Shown here in pieces: positions 26,325 through 35,032 of a stretch of 51,220 bases of DNA. This DNA is from an uncultured Clostridia bacterium. Its GTDB lineage: Bacteria > Bacillota > Clostridia > Christensenellales > UBA1242. The notes below the pieces were generated by a model, which was given only the letters and a program-made list of their open reading frames with translations, was not told where the DNA came from and searched no databases. Every line of letters starts with the position of its first letter. Position 1 is the stretch's first letter. Position numbers and translations under genes: made by a program. The stretch spans positions 1 to 51,220 of the forward strand of contig CANREZ010000005.1 in NCBI GenBank assembly GCA_947629745.1, in the 5' to 3' direction.

Positions 26325-28757
26325 ATGGCACAAACGATAAGACAAAAGACCGATGTCAGTCAAACTAGGAAGTATTCAGTGATCATGAGATATCACATCC
26401 TAGGCAATGTATATTTTGCACTTGGGATGAATGTGGAACTGGCACTACTCCTCTACTTCCTTGTGCCAAATAGGCTGATTAATCCTACTTTTACGTACTT
26501 TGCAGCAATGATGATGCCACTAATACTCTTAACATCGCTATTTATCCTAAAGATGGCACTAAAATCTCTGCCATGCTCGATGCTAGGAATCCCAAAGTGG
26601 TACATCCCTCGTTGCATTACGATAAAGAACGCTGATTGTGCAAACATATACGATATAGTTCTGCAGATGATAATCGCTCTATCCTTTGGACTAATCAATT
26701 TCATCTTCTCTAATAGGATACTAATCTTATTGTGTCTCACGCTTGAGACCTGCCTATTTGTAGCACTTATCATCAAACTAATCCTACTAAATACTAGTGA
26801 GCGATATAGAGCATTCCTCTCTCGTGCAATAATTAGGACTATGCAAGTGGTATCTGATTATCCAATATGTGCAAAGGAAGTAGTGGACAATATCTGCAAG
26901 GAGCTTGACTGCTATGCTAGTAGCAAATGCAAGACCAATGTGGACTTTGACATATCCACCCTGCTAAATATATCTACAAGTCTAGACGATATAGCAAGAT
27001 ATGATATAGCAAATGCCCTATCGGTCTGCATAAATTCCCTTGCCTGCAACAACAATTTTGAAGTCTTAAAAACTAAAATATTAGAGCCAATTGCAAAGGG
27101 CGATATCGAGCTATATCACTCGATCCTTCCATATTCCCTTGGAATGATCAATGATTGTGCATCGGGCTACAATATGAGCCAGACTATTACACTAAAGCCC
27201 TTCAACCTGATGAGCCAATTATCTCAGAGGATTGAAGACCATGCAGTTATCCCTGATGTCAGTGTGAAGATTGCCGAATATCTGCATATTATAGACAATA
27301 ACAAATCATTTACTGCGGAACAAAAGAAGTATCTAAAGCAATCGTATTTTGGCAAACTGTGCACATTCGCATATGTGCCTGAGGTCGTTAAAGACCAAAA
27401 TGTATTTAGCATACTCACTGTGCTAAAAGATATAGTAGATAGCGAGGACAAAGAAAATTTCGTGCACCTATTAGACTCCCTATATCTCAAATTTGCTAGT
27501 GACAAAAATAGCGCATATCTAGCGCTCGTTGCAATCCAAATATATCTATACTACCTATACTCTAATGGCAACAAATTTGCAAAAACTCTGCTTGGTTGCA
27601 CTTCATCAAATACTTATGGCTACACTGAGTCACTGCAGTCTCATTGTAATGGCAGCGAAGGAAAATACATGCAATACTTCTGGAGAGTGATAGCATTCTT
27701 CACAAGTATTGATACTAGCATCCTTAATCTGTCTCAGAGTGAGGCTATGGATATAGCAGTCGCGTACTACATCAGTTACTTCAAACAATTTGCTCTATCA
27801 GGCAACATCATTTCTCTCGATAGAGAAAATTATCCGGAATACTACAACGAAGTGATCACCTGTATGCTAAAGTTTGACCAAGCAAATAGTGGCATTAGCG
27901 GCAAAATGCTGGATAACTACACTGCCCTATATGATGTGAAGTTTGAAAAATCCAACGCCGATTTGATGGCAAATATCTCAAAGATTGACTCATACATCCA
28001 GAGCCGCTATGTGGATACATCATTTGAGCAAATTGACCTTGCTGCATCTAGGCTAAAGGCTGTAGCTATCGACCGCTTGCCAAATAGAATACTGGATAAT
28101 ATCAAGAAAAATATCTATCTAGTGCCACTACAAATGGCAAGTGACAATGACGCTGAGCCAAATCTAAAGATTACACGCAATGTCACGACATTTGATCTAA
28201 CTAATAGCGAGGCTGTAGAGAATATCATCCAGTCTATCACAAAGGAATATGTGAGTGTGATACAAGATAATTTCCTTGCAGCACTAAACAAATTTAACAT
28301 GAAGGAAATCCCATATATTGAGGGAGCGGAAAATCTATCAAAAGTGATGGAAGCTATCTCAAAATACGACTGTGACACAACATCGGGCAATCTATCTAGC
28401 AACCTAAATATCGCAAGCAATATGGCTGAAATTAACTTGCAAAATTACTTGCCTTGCGAATACAAACTAAATAGTCTTAATATCGATAGCCCAAAATATT
28501 ATTTCCTAAATAGCAAAGTCGTGCATGTCTTTAACTACCCTACTTCCTGCAAACTAAGGACCCTTAGTGATAGCGAAATTGCAGAGCTTGTAAAATCCGC
28601 AAATATTGGCACAAACAAATACAAAGTCTCTGACATGATATGCACCGAGGATGAGGCAAAGAGATATTACTCATCAACAAGGCGAATAATTGAACTAGAT
28701 TATCACGCAAAAGTGGAGATCGGTGAAAATCCTGGATTCAGAGTAAAATTCAACTAA
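26325..28757 (+). CDS. Large membrane-anchored protein of unknown function, 810 aa
   Basis: I do not recognise this protein. The first 160 residues contain about four hydrophobic helices in two pairs (residues about 36-52, 60-77, 108-128 and 130-152). The remaining 650 residues are hydrophilic and mostly helical by eye, with many Asn, Ser and Tyr, and no Walker, kinase, protease or repeat motif. The likely topology is an N-terminal membrane domain with a large cytoplasmic domain. The ribosome site is weak (GGTGG). It has its own sigma-A promoter and a strong terminator, so it is monocistronic. Codon use resembles its neighbours, so recent transfer is not indicated. Confidence 0.85.
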   Translation: MAQTIRQKTDVSQTRKYSVIMRYHILGNVYFALGMNVELALLLYFLVPNRLINPTFTYFAAMMMPLILLTSLFILKMALKSLPCSMLGIPKWYIPRCITIKNADCANIYDIVLQMIIALSFGLINFIFSNRILILLCLTLETCLFVALIIKLILLNTSERYRAFLSRAIIRTMQVVSDYPICAKEVVDNICKELDCYASSKCKTNVDFDISTLLNISTSLDDIARYDIANALSVCINSLACNNNFEVLKTKILEPIAKGDIELYHSILPYSLGMINDCASGYNMSQTITLKPFNLMSQLSQRIEDHAVIPDVSVKIAEYLHIIDNNKSFTAEQKKYLKQSYFGKLCTFAYVPEVVKDQNVFSILTVLKDIVDSEDKENFVHLLDSLYLKFASDKNSAYLALVAIQIYLYYLYSNGNKFAKTLLGCTSSNTYGYTESLQSHCNGSEGKYMQYFWRVIAFFTSIDTSILNLSQSEAMDIAVAYYISYFKQFALSGNIISLDRENYPEYYNEVITCMLKFDQANSGISGKMLDNYTALYDVKFEKSNADLMANISKIDSYIQSRYVDTSFEQIDLAASRLKAVAIDRLPNRILDNIKKNIYLVPLQMASDNDAEPNLKITRNVTTFDLTNSEAVENIIQSITKEYVSVIQDNFLAALNKFNMKEIPYIEGAENLSKVMEAISKYDCDTTSGNLSSNLNIASNMAEINLQNYLPCEYKLNSLNIDSPKYYFLNSKVVHVFNYPTSCKLRTLSDSEIAELVKSANIGTNKYKVSDMICTEDEAKRYYSSTRRIIELDYHAKVEIGENPGFRVKFN

Positions 28758-28792
28758 AATAAATAATTTTTAGCATTATTTTAATAAAAAAG

Positions 28793-28827
28793 AAAAAGTA
28801 TTTGGACCTATTCAAATACTTTTTTTA
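28793..28827 (+). terminator. Terminator of the 810-aa protein gene
   Basis: Stem AAAAAGTATTTG / CAAATACTTTTT (28793-28824), eight-base loop, merging into a T7 run. Confidence 0.9.
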
Positions 28828-28949
28828 TCCTAAATTCATTGTTGCTTTTATCCCCATGCACTAAGCTAAGTAACAAACACCGATTGGCATCTAAATGCCC
28901 TTGTAATGCAACTAATTAATATCTTTGGATATTTTTAGGATAAAAATAT

Positions 28950-28978
28950 GAATAAGTGAGAGATTTTTTGCCATAATT
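28950..28978 (+). promoter_or_regulatory. Possible forespore sigma-G/F-like promoter
   Basis: GAATA (28950-28954), 17 bases and CATAATT (28972-28978) resemble the sigma-G consensus with one mismatch at -10. No convincing sigma-A -35 is present at this spot. Speculative. Confidence 0.25.
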
Positions 28979-28997
28979 TAGTTATACGGAGAAGATT

Positions 28998-29438
28998 ATG
29001 GATATTCAAAATTCGAAACAACACACTATGCTACAGGACGTCTACAAGACTTGTACCATGGGCACACACGCTATAGAGGTGCTACTACCCTATATTGCAG
29101 ACAAAAAATTCAAAGACTTAGTGAACAAGCAAAACGATATATATGAGGCCTACTGCACTCGCTGCGAGGAGATAGCAAAGAGCATGGGCATGGAGATAAA
29201 AGGCATCGGCGCTATGATAAAATTTAACTCCATGATGTCCATCAAGGCTAGTATGCTCATGGATAACTCAAAGACTAATATTGCGACAAAATTGGTCCAA
29301 GGCACTACTATGGGCATCACCACAGTGATAAAAAATATTCACAAATACCCTAATATCCACCAGGATATTAGGACAGTGTCTGAGGAAATACTAAAGGACA
29401 TGGAAGCCTTCGTAGAGAGCCTAAAAGAATATATCTAA
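28998..29438 (+). CDS. Small helical protein of unknown function, 146 aa
   Basis: The sequence is all-helical by eye, with four amphipathic helices and no signal peptide. It starts MDIQNSKQHTMLQDVYKTCT and has several Met residues in the middle (KFNSMMSIKASMLMDNS). The four-helix layout with H-A-I-E-x-L-L-P and E-A-Y-x-x-x-x-E-E-I-A-K is reminiscent of ferritin-like or CotF/DUF2383-type bundles, but the metal ligands are not convincingly complete. GGAG lies upstream of the ATG. It is a single gene with a strong terminator. A spore-related role is possible from the promoter-like sequence only. Confidence 0.75.
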   Translation: MDIQNSKQHTMLQDVYKTCTMGTHAIEVLLPYIADKKFKDLVNKQNDIYEAYCTRCEEIAKSMGMEIKGIGAMIKFNSMMSIKASMLMDNSKTNIATKLVQGTTMGITTVIKNIHKYPNIHQDIRTVSEEILKDMEAFVESLKEYI

Positions 29439-29458
29439 GTAAACCCGCGCAAAAAAAT

Positions 29459-29490
29459 AAGTCCCGAAATATTCGGGACTATTTTTTATT
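29459..29490 (+). terminator. Terminator of the 146-aa protein gene
   Basis: Perfect 9-bp stem AGTCCCGAA / TTCGGGACT (29460-29480), three-base loop, then a T-rich run. Confidence 0.93.
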
Positions 29491-29599
29491 AGTATACTTT
29501 ACAACAAAACTATTAGAACTACAATTTCTTAGACTATTTTTTGTAGATTTCCACTTATGGAACCATTTTTAATATAAAACCCATTTAATGGATTATTTT

Positions 29600-30988
29600 T
29601 TAGAAATCACAATTCTTTGGAGTGCGTGGGAACGGCAGCACATCGCGGATATTCTCTACTCCAGTTAGATACATGACGAATCTCTCAAAGCCTATACCAA
29701 AGCCAGAGTGTGGACATCCACCAAACTTCCTAAGATTGAGATACCACTCGATAGGTTCACGGTTGACGTGCATTTCCTCCATACGGGATACTAGGACGTC
29801 ATATCTTGTCTCCCTCTCGCTAGCACCTACTATCTCCCCTACTTCTGGGAGCAACAAGTCTACTCCTGCCACCGTCTTGCCATCATCATTCACCTTCATA
29901 TAATATGCCTTAATGTCCTTTGGCCAATCAGTGACAAATACCGGACCGCCAAAATATTCGGTGATGAATTTCTCATGTTCCTTTGCTATATCTCCGTCAT
30001 ATGTTGGAGCGAACTCCCATTTCTTGCCGGATTTTCGTAGCAAATCTACTAGCTCGTGATGAGTCTTTCGCTGGAACGTAGAGCCTAGCATCCCCTTTAG
30101 CCTTGCAATCAGGCCTGGGTAGATGAATTTGTCGCAGAATGCTATCTCGTCTGGACATCTATCCATCACGTATTTTACGACAAACTTGGTCATCTCCTCT
30201 ATGATATCCATTAGTCCATTTACGTCGCAGAATGCTATCTCAGGCTCAATCATCCAGAATTCGTTAGCGTGGACCTTGGTGTTGCTATTCTCTGTCCTTA
30301 GAGTTGGGCCGAAAGTGTATATCTTGCTAAATGCCAAGGCAAAGGCCTCACCTTGGAGTTGGCCCGAGCCTGTGATAAACGCAGGTTTGCCAAATAGATC
30401 TTCGCTAAAGTCCACTTTGCCATTCTCATCCTTTGGCAAGTTATTGAAGTCAAAGGTCGTTACTTTGAACATCTGGTCGCTGCCTTCGCAGTCAGCTGAT
30501 GTGATAATTGGAGTGTGGACATAGACATATCCATTTTCTTGGAAATATGTGTGGAAAGCCATAGCCGTCACACTTCTAATCCTAAATATTGCTTGGAACG
30601 TATTGGTCCTAGGCCTAAGGTATGCCACTTGCCTTAGATATTCCATAGTGTGGCCTTTCTTTTGCAAAGGATATTTGTCGTCGGTTGCCTGTATTATCTC
30701 CACACTCTTTGCGTGCAATTCAAATGGTTGCTTTGCGTTTGGCGTTAACACAAACTGCCCTACAATGGATAGGGAACTGCCAGCATTAAGCTTCTCCACT
30801 TTGTCAAAATTGGACAACTTGTCATCAAAGACTATTTGTAACCCTCGAAAACTCGTGCCGTCACTAAGGTCAATGAACCCAAAACGACCGTTGCTACGCA
30901 CGGATTTTACCCATCCGCAGACTAGAATCTCTTTATCTTTGAAATCATCTGCACTTTTGTGCAAACAGCGTATTTCTACTCTTTTCAT
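29600..30988 (-). CDS. asnS: Asparaginyl-tRNA synthetase
   Basis: A 462-residue class II synthetase that charges tRNA-Asn. The N-terminal OB-fold anticodon-binding domain begins CGWVKSVRSNGRFGFIDLSDG. Motif 2 is in GPTLRTENSNTKVHANEFWMIEPE-type sequence (read as two short blocks), and motif 3 is GIGFERFVMYLTG. The ending PFPRTPKNCDF is typical of bacterial AsnRS. Its presence suggests direct Asn-tRNA charging without need for the amidotransferase. It starts 16 bases after the Smr gene, with AGGAG before the ATG; no T-box leader is seen. Confidence 0.97.
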   Translation of the reverse strand: MKRVEIRCLHKSADDFKDKEILVCGWVKSVRSNGRFGFIDLSDGTSFRGLQIVFDDKLSNFDKVEKLNAGSSLSIVGQFVLTPNAKQPFELHAKSVEIIQATDDKYPLQKKGHTMEYLRQVAYLRPRTNTFQAIFRIRSVTAMAFHTYFQENGYVYVHTPIITSADCEGSDQMFKVTTFDFNNLPKDENGKVDFSEDLFGKPAFITGSGQLQGEAFALAFSKIYTFGPTLRTENSNTKVHANEFWMIEPEIAFCDVNGLMDIIEEMTKFVVKYVMDRCPDEIAFCDKFIYPGLIARLKGMLGSTFQRKTHHELVDLLRKSGKKWEFAPTYDGDIAKEHEKFITEYFGGPVFVTDWPKDIKAYYMKVNDDGKTVAGVDLLLPEVGEIVGASERETRYDVLVSRMEEMHVNREPIEWYLNLRKFGGCPHSGFGIGFERFVMYLTGVENIRDVLPFPRTPKNCDF

Positions 30989-31004
30989 ATCTATCTCCTA
31001 CAAT

Positions 31005-31352
31005 TTATCTGGCCAGCCTAACTATGGTGATTCCCGAATTTGGCAATCTCAAATTTTCACTTACTATACACTCGGGCACGCTTTTTGTCAACTCTTTTAC
31101 CCGAGGCGAAGTCTCATCCCATGCATCTCCGGGGAAATAATCTATTATCTTGCCCTCTTTCTTCATCGATGCTAGATACTCATGTACGCGCGACCTGATC
31201 ACTCCACCCACGCCGTGCGAGCCATAGCCATGTATCACAGCAAGTGCCTTCACTTCGGGCGAAAAGCGCGATATCGCTATCTCATGGTCGAGCAGATATA
31301 TGGCATAATCACTGTCGGGATAACCTTCCTTGATATTCAATATTTTTAACAA
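31005..31352 (-). CDS. Smr-domain-like small protein
   Basis: A 115-residue protein. AVIHGYGSHGVGGVIRSRVHEYL matches the Smr core (H-G-x-G-x-G-x-L-R), which occurs at the MutS2 C-terminus and in stand-alone proteins that act on nucleic acids; the glycine loop is slightly lengthened here. The N-terminal LKILNIKEGYPDSDYAIYLL resembles the strand-helix that precedes the domain. The start is a TTG at 31352, with GGTGG just upstream inside rsmD, overlapping rsmD by seven bases. Nuclease activity is not implied. Confidence 0.72.
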   Translation of the reverse strand: MLKILNIKEGYPDSDYAIYLLDHEIAISRFSPEVKALAVIHGYGSHGVGGVIRSRVHEYLASMKKEGKIIDYFPGDAWDETSPRVKELTKSVPECIVSENLRLPNSGITIVRLAR

Positions 31353-31873
31353 TTTCCACCATCCCTATATATGTATTCCACACATACTCGGCCCATTTTA
31401 CGAGTCTTCTTCGCACCATATGGGAATACTTTGTCATCGTGTTCATACACTACTACTCCGCCATCATTCAAGTGCAAAATAATCTTCGGAATATCGGATC
31501 GAATATCCATAGCGTATGGTGGGTCAAGGAATATAACATCAAATTTCTTATCATTTTTTGCTAAAAAGTCCCTGTAATCCGCCTGAATTATATCTATATT
31601 TGCTCGCAGTTTCTTAGCATTTTGCTTAGCTATATTTATTGCCTCTAGGCTAATATCCACCGCAGTCACGCTATTTGCACCCCGACTGTAAGCCTCAAGT
31701 GCGAGATTTCCCGTTCCAGTGAATAGATCTAGCACACTAGATCCCGGAATGTCGAATTGAAGGCTATCGAATATACTTGCCTTCACTCGGTCCAGAGTCG
31801 GGCGCATCCCTTCAGCTTCTATTTGGAATCCTTGTAGTGTTGCTGCACGATTTTTCCCCGCGATTATACGCAT
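31346..31873 (-). CDS. rsmD: 16S rRNA (guanine-966-N2)-methyltransferase RsmD
   Basis: A 175-residue SAM-dependent methyltransferase. The family start is MRIIAGKNRAATLQGF, followed by R-P-T-x-D-R-V-K-x-x-I-F. The SAM motif is LDLFTGTGNLALEAYSRGA, and the catalytic motif IFLDPPYAMD is the DPPY form of N-P-P-Y. It methylates G966 of 16S rRNA. The gene starts with a one-base TAATG overlap with dut. In Firmicutes it is usually next to coaD, which is not here. Confidence 0.95.
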   Translation of the reverse strand: MRIIAGKNRAATLQGFQIEAEGMRPTLDRVKASIFDSLQFDIPGSSVLDLFTGTGNLALEAYSRGANSVTAVDISLEAINIAKQNAKKLRANIDIIQADYRDFLAKNDKKFDVIFLDPPYAMDIRSDIPKIILHLNDGGVVVYEHDDKVFPYGAKKTRKMGRVCVEYIYRDGGNC

Positions 31874-32304
31874 TATTTCACTCCTGATGAGCCAAAGCCC
31901 GCTTGTCCCCTATCGGATGATGATAGGCTGCCAGTCTCAACCAACCTTACGTGTTGATATTTAGCGAAGATAATCTGAGCAATCCTCATACCCCGCTCTA
32001 TCTTAAAATCACTCTCTCCCATATTGTACAGGGCGACCTTTATCTCACCTTTGTAGCCACTATCGATAGTGCCCACACCATTTACAAGGCCTATGCCATA
32101 TTTAGCAGCAAGGCCGCTTCTTGCACGCAACTGCACCTCATAACCCTTTGGGATATCTAGGCCAATTCCTGTGCTAACCAGCCTATATGAGCCCTTTGGG
32201 ATCACTATATCCACTGTGCTACAAATATCAAGCCCTGCGTCGCCACTATGCTGATATTTTGGAATAATGGCGTCAGGTGAAAACTTCATCACTTTTACTC
32301 TCAT
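31873..32304 (-). CDS. dut: dUTP diphosphatase (dUTPase)
   Basis: A 143-residue trimeric dUTPase that converts dUTP to dUMP and PPi. All five motifs are visible: SGDAGLDICS (I), RARSGLAAKYGI (II), GTIDSGYKGEI (III), GMRIAQIIF (IV) and SDRGQAGFGSSG (V), in that order. AAGGT lies before the ATG. First gene of dut-rsmD-smr-asnS; a TATAAT at 32319-32324 on the minus strand is a possible -10. Confidence 0.97.
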   Translation of the reverse strand: MRVKVMKFSPDAIIPKYQHSGDAGLDICSTVDIVIPKGSYRLVSTGIGLDIPKGYEVQLRARSGLAAKYGIGLVNGVGTIDSGYKGEIKVALYNMGESDFKIERGMRIAQIIFAKYQHVRLVETGSLSSSDRGQAGFGSSGVK

Positions 32305-32344
32305 ATTTTACCTTATAAATTATATTAACATAATTTGCTGATAA

Positions 32345-32376
32345 ACAAAAATAAATTGCATATAAATATGCAATTT
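32345..32376 (-). terminator. Terminator of alr
   Basis: Perfect 10-bp stem AAATTGCATA / TATGCAATTT (32353-32376) followed by ATTTTTG on the minus strand. Confidence 0.8.
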
Positions 32377-32432
32377 AAAGTCCAAATTTATACATTTACA
32401 TCCATAGTGACTTACAATTCTCTAGCTCAATA

Positions 32433-33479
32433 TCATTTCACTATATAGTTCATTCGCCGATATCGGAATTTTAGCATGACGTCATAGTTTGACGTGCTAA
32501 GTGCCTTTGCATAATCGCTGTAAGTAATGTGACTGCCTAGTATCTCCACTGTATCCCCTAGTCCAATTTTAGTATCCGTCAAGTCAACTAGTGTGCAATC
32601 CATACACACGTTGCCCACAACACGAATAAACTGTCCACATGAGTACAACTTAAAATTATTCGACAGCCTCCTATCAAATCCGTCACCATAGCCAATAGGT
32701 ATCACACCGATACGTGAATTCCTATCCGCAGTAAATGTACGGTCATAGCCAATGGACTGCCCGGGGTCCACATCTATCACCTCCACCACTTTTGAATCAA
32801 TGGATAGGATATTCTCCTTGCCATCATATAAGCTATAGCCACATCTTGTCATATCAAGGGTCATTGATGGGATATTATTTGCTACATAGGAGCTAGCTAT
32901 ATGGCGAATCACTCCACGTGGCAGATCAGCAGTAAACTCCATGAATTTGTCAAATTGTGCATGAATAAAGTCCACATCAGTCGATTTTGTGGCAAAATGT
33001 GAGAATACTCCCACTAGCTTAATATTAGCCTGATGCGATGATATATAGTCTAACATTTGCCTAAATGCTGCTATGTCCGACACACCATATCTATTCATGC
33101 CAGTATTCACTGCTATATGTACGCGCAGTTTTAGACGCCTAAGCACACTGGATATGTCCTCCAATTCATGAAGGCTCGATACAGCGATGTCTATATTATT
33201 TTTTGAGCAATAGAAGTAATCGCGCTTTGCCGTCTTGCCTAACACTAATATGTGTGTGTCGGGGGCGCTTATTCTTACTGCTCGCGCTTCCATCACACTG
33301 GATACACCGAAGTAATCGACAACGTCTTTTAGGATATCGCATACTACCGCACTTTTGTGGCCATAGGCATCAGCCTTTACTATAGCGCAGAGCTTTGCAT
33401 CCCCGATGTTACTCTTGATCTGTGCCACATTTTCGAGTAGTTTTGCAGAATCAATAATGAAATTGTTATAATACACCAT
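32433..33479 (-). CDS. alr: Alanine racemase
   Basis: A 348-residue PLP enzyme making D-alanine for peptidoglycan. The PLP lysine K35 is in CAIVKADAYGHKS, a strong match to the family site (A-V-V-K-A-N-A-Y-G-H). The C-terminal beta domain contains the catalytic tyrosine region (SIGYDRTF) and G-Y-G-D-G-F. No Shine-Dalgarno sequence precedes the ATG, and a -10-like TATAAA ends seven bases before it, so the transcript may be leaderless. Monocistronic. Confidence 0.96.
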   Translation of the reverse strand: MVYYNNFIIDSAKLLENVAQIKSNIGDAKLCAIVKADAYGHKSAVVCDILKDVVDYFGVSSVMEARAVRISAPDTHILVLGKTAKRDYFYCSKNNIDIAVSSLHELEDISSVLRRLKLRVHIAVNTGMNRYGVSDIAAFRQMLDYISSHQANIKLVGVFSHFATKSTDVDFIHAQFDKFMEFTADLPRGVIRHIASSYVANNIPSMTLDMTRCGYSLYDGKENILSIDSKVVEVIDVDPGQSIGYDRTFTADRNSRIGVIPIGYGDGFDRRLSNNFKLYSCGQFIRVVGNVCMDCTLVDLTDTKIGLGDTVEILGSHITYSDYAKALSTSNYDVMLKFRYRRMNYIVK

Positions 33480-33486
33480 ACCATTA

Positions 33487-33492
33487 TTTATA
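33487..33492 (-). promoter_or_regulatory. Candidate -10 element of alr placing the transcript start at the ATG
   Basis: TATAAA on the minus strand, exactly seven bases before the start codon. The -35 region (TGACCG, 17 bases upstream) is weak. Confidence 0.4.
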
Positions 33493-33515
33493 TGACAAAA
33501 TTTTCATTTCGGTCA

Positions 33516-33544
33516 CAAAAAAATAGTAGGTGCTACCCTACTAT
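33516..33544 (-). terminator. Terminator of the MBL-fold protein gene
   Basis: Stem ATAGTAGG / CCTACTAT (33523-33544), then T7 on the minus strand. The first stem arm includes the stop codon. Confidence 0.88.
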
Positions 33545-34761
33545 AATGCTGCCCACGCTTGTGGCATGGTCCTATTATCCTTGAACCAGTCTGTGTCCTT
33601 TAGGAGTGTGCTATTATTCGTGCCCACCATATAGGCTATGTCATCCTTGGAATAAACTATAACATTGCCATTTAGACTATATGCATCAGTATTTTTTAGA
33701 TTTCCGCCCACCATTCCCACATTCATAGCCATTGGCACGAAGACCATACTAGTATAAATGCTGATCCTATCGATGAAATCTTGTGACGGGAATGTGCGGG
33801 ATGCATCTACGGTATATTCAATAGACCCTGCAATGCAACTGACTGCACACAGCTTTGGCTTGATAACTTTTAGCAAATCGTTAGTAGATGATGTGTATGA
33901 CCCGTGATGACCAGCTTTGAAGAAAACACACTCAGGTAACTCGTTACGCATCACAAGGTGATGTTCGCCATCTTTCTCTAGGTCTCCAGTGAATAAATAG
34001 TTATTGTATTTATTACTAGACGTCTTCTCACTAATATAGAAACACACCGACATATTATTCTCATCATTATTACCCGGCTCTCCAGAATGATTCTCATAGA
34101 AGTAATTGTAGAGAAAATGTAACTGGATAGTATCAGATAGAGTGATCACACGCTTTGCATCCCCTATGTTGTTATAACACTCTAGTGCAGTATAGTGAGT
34201 AGTGCCCTTTGCTACCATTTTGTCTCTATTGGCAAAATAGTTTTTAACCACATTAGTATCTTTTGTCGTTCTAGGAAAGTCTATTATAGTTCCAACTTTG
34301 AATTTATCAAATATTGAGCGCGACTGTCTTGCAAATCCTGCTATATGATCTTGGTCACCATGAGTTGCTATCACATATTCTAGTTTGTTATCTTTTACAT
34401 AATTATTCATATATGTAGTAATAGTATCTACGCTATTTGCACGAGAGCCGGCATCCACTAAGATATCATTATTCCCAGCTTTGATATAGATAGCGTCTCC
34501 TACGAAATTATTGCCAAGTTCCATAATATGTATAGATAGATCCGAATTATTTATATCCTGTATATTGCCAATGGATAAATTATTATTGATACTATCTCGC
34601 CTGTTTTTGTCATAAACATAGTACATATATGCGCCGATAGCAAGACCTATCACTATGATTATAACTAGTGTGATACACACCCACATGCGGGCTTTCTTTG
34701 GCAGTGACTTGTACACACCTTTTATCGAATAATCCTGATTCTTCTTTTGTTGCTTTGCCAT
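33541..34761 (-). CDS. Membrane-anchored metallo-beta-lactamase-fold hydrolase, ComEC C-terminal-like
   Basis: A 406-residue protein with one transmembrane helix (about residues 26-48) and an extracytoplasmic MBL domain. The metal motif H134-x-D136-x-D138-H139 (THGDQDHIAGF) is intact, and FTGDLEKDGE and FFKAGHHGSYTSS supply further ligands. The latter is typical of ComEC-type MBL domains, which are thought to degrade one DNA strand during uptake. The ATG at 34761 is chosen over 34803 because GAGGAG lies five bases upstream. Its substrate is inferred only from family. Confidence 0.85.
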   Translation of the reverse strand: MAKQQKKNQDYSIKGVYKSLPKKARMWVCITLVIIIVIGLAIGAYMYYVYDKNRRDSINNNLSIGNIQDINNSDLSIHIMELGNNFVGDAIYIKAGNNDILVDAGSRANSVDTITTYMNNYVKDNKLEYVIATHGDQDHIAGFARQSRSIFDKFKVGTIIDFPRTTKDTNVVKNYFANRDKMVAKGTTHYTALECYNNIGDAKRVITLSDTIQLHFLYNYFYENHSGEPGNNDENNMSVCFYISEKTSSNKYNNYLFTGDLEKDGEHHLVMRNELPECVFFKAGHHGSYTSSTNDLLKVIKPKLCAVSCIAGSIEYTVDASRTFPSQDFIDRISIYTSMVFVPMAMNVGMVGGNLKNTDAYSLNGNVIVYSKDDIAYMVGTNNSTLLKDTDWFKDNRTMPQAWAAL

Positions 34762-34867
34762 ATTTACTCCTCTGTAATATTCTATATTTATGCTAATTTT
34801 CAAATATTTATCAATATACAGTCTGTTTCTATTTTTACAAAAAATTTAACAATTTAGTCTATCATTG

Positions 34868-34896
34868 TTGACAAATGTAAAAATCTTTAATATACT
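34868..34896 (+). promoter_or_regulatory. Sigma-A promoter of tRNA-Lys
   Basis: Perfect TTGACA (34868-34873), 17 bases, TATACT (34891-34896), then the tRNA after 25 bases. Confidence 0.9.
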
Positions 34897-34921
34897 ATCA
34901 TTGCATTTTGATAATGCGTAT

Positions 34922-34997
34922 GGGTCATTAGCTCAGTTGGTAGAGCACCTGACTCTTAATCAGGGTGTCCGGGGTTCGAGTCCCCGATGACCCACCA
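34922..34997 (+). tRNA. tRNA-Lys (anticodon CTT), CCA encoded
   Basis: The cloverleaf is complete: acceptor GGGTCAT / ATGACCC, anticodon loop CTCTTAA, T loop GTTCGAGTC and encoded CCA. It reads AAG. A separate tRNA-Lys(TTT) is in the cluster at 48 kb. Confidence 0.97.
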
Positions 34998-35001
34998 TGC
35001 T

Positions 35002-35032
35002 GCACTCACGGGTTACTTGTGAGTGCTTTTTT
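35002..35032 (+). terminator. Terminator of tRNA-Lys, inside the 3' end of the methyltransferase gene
   Basis: Perfect 8-bp stem GCACTCAC / GTGAGTGC (35002-35026) and T6. It overlaps the last codons of the convergent gene. Confidence 0.9.
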
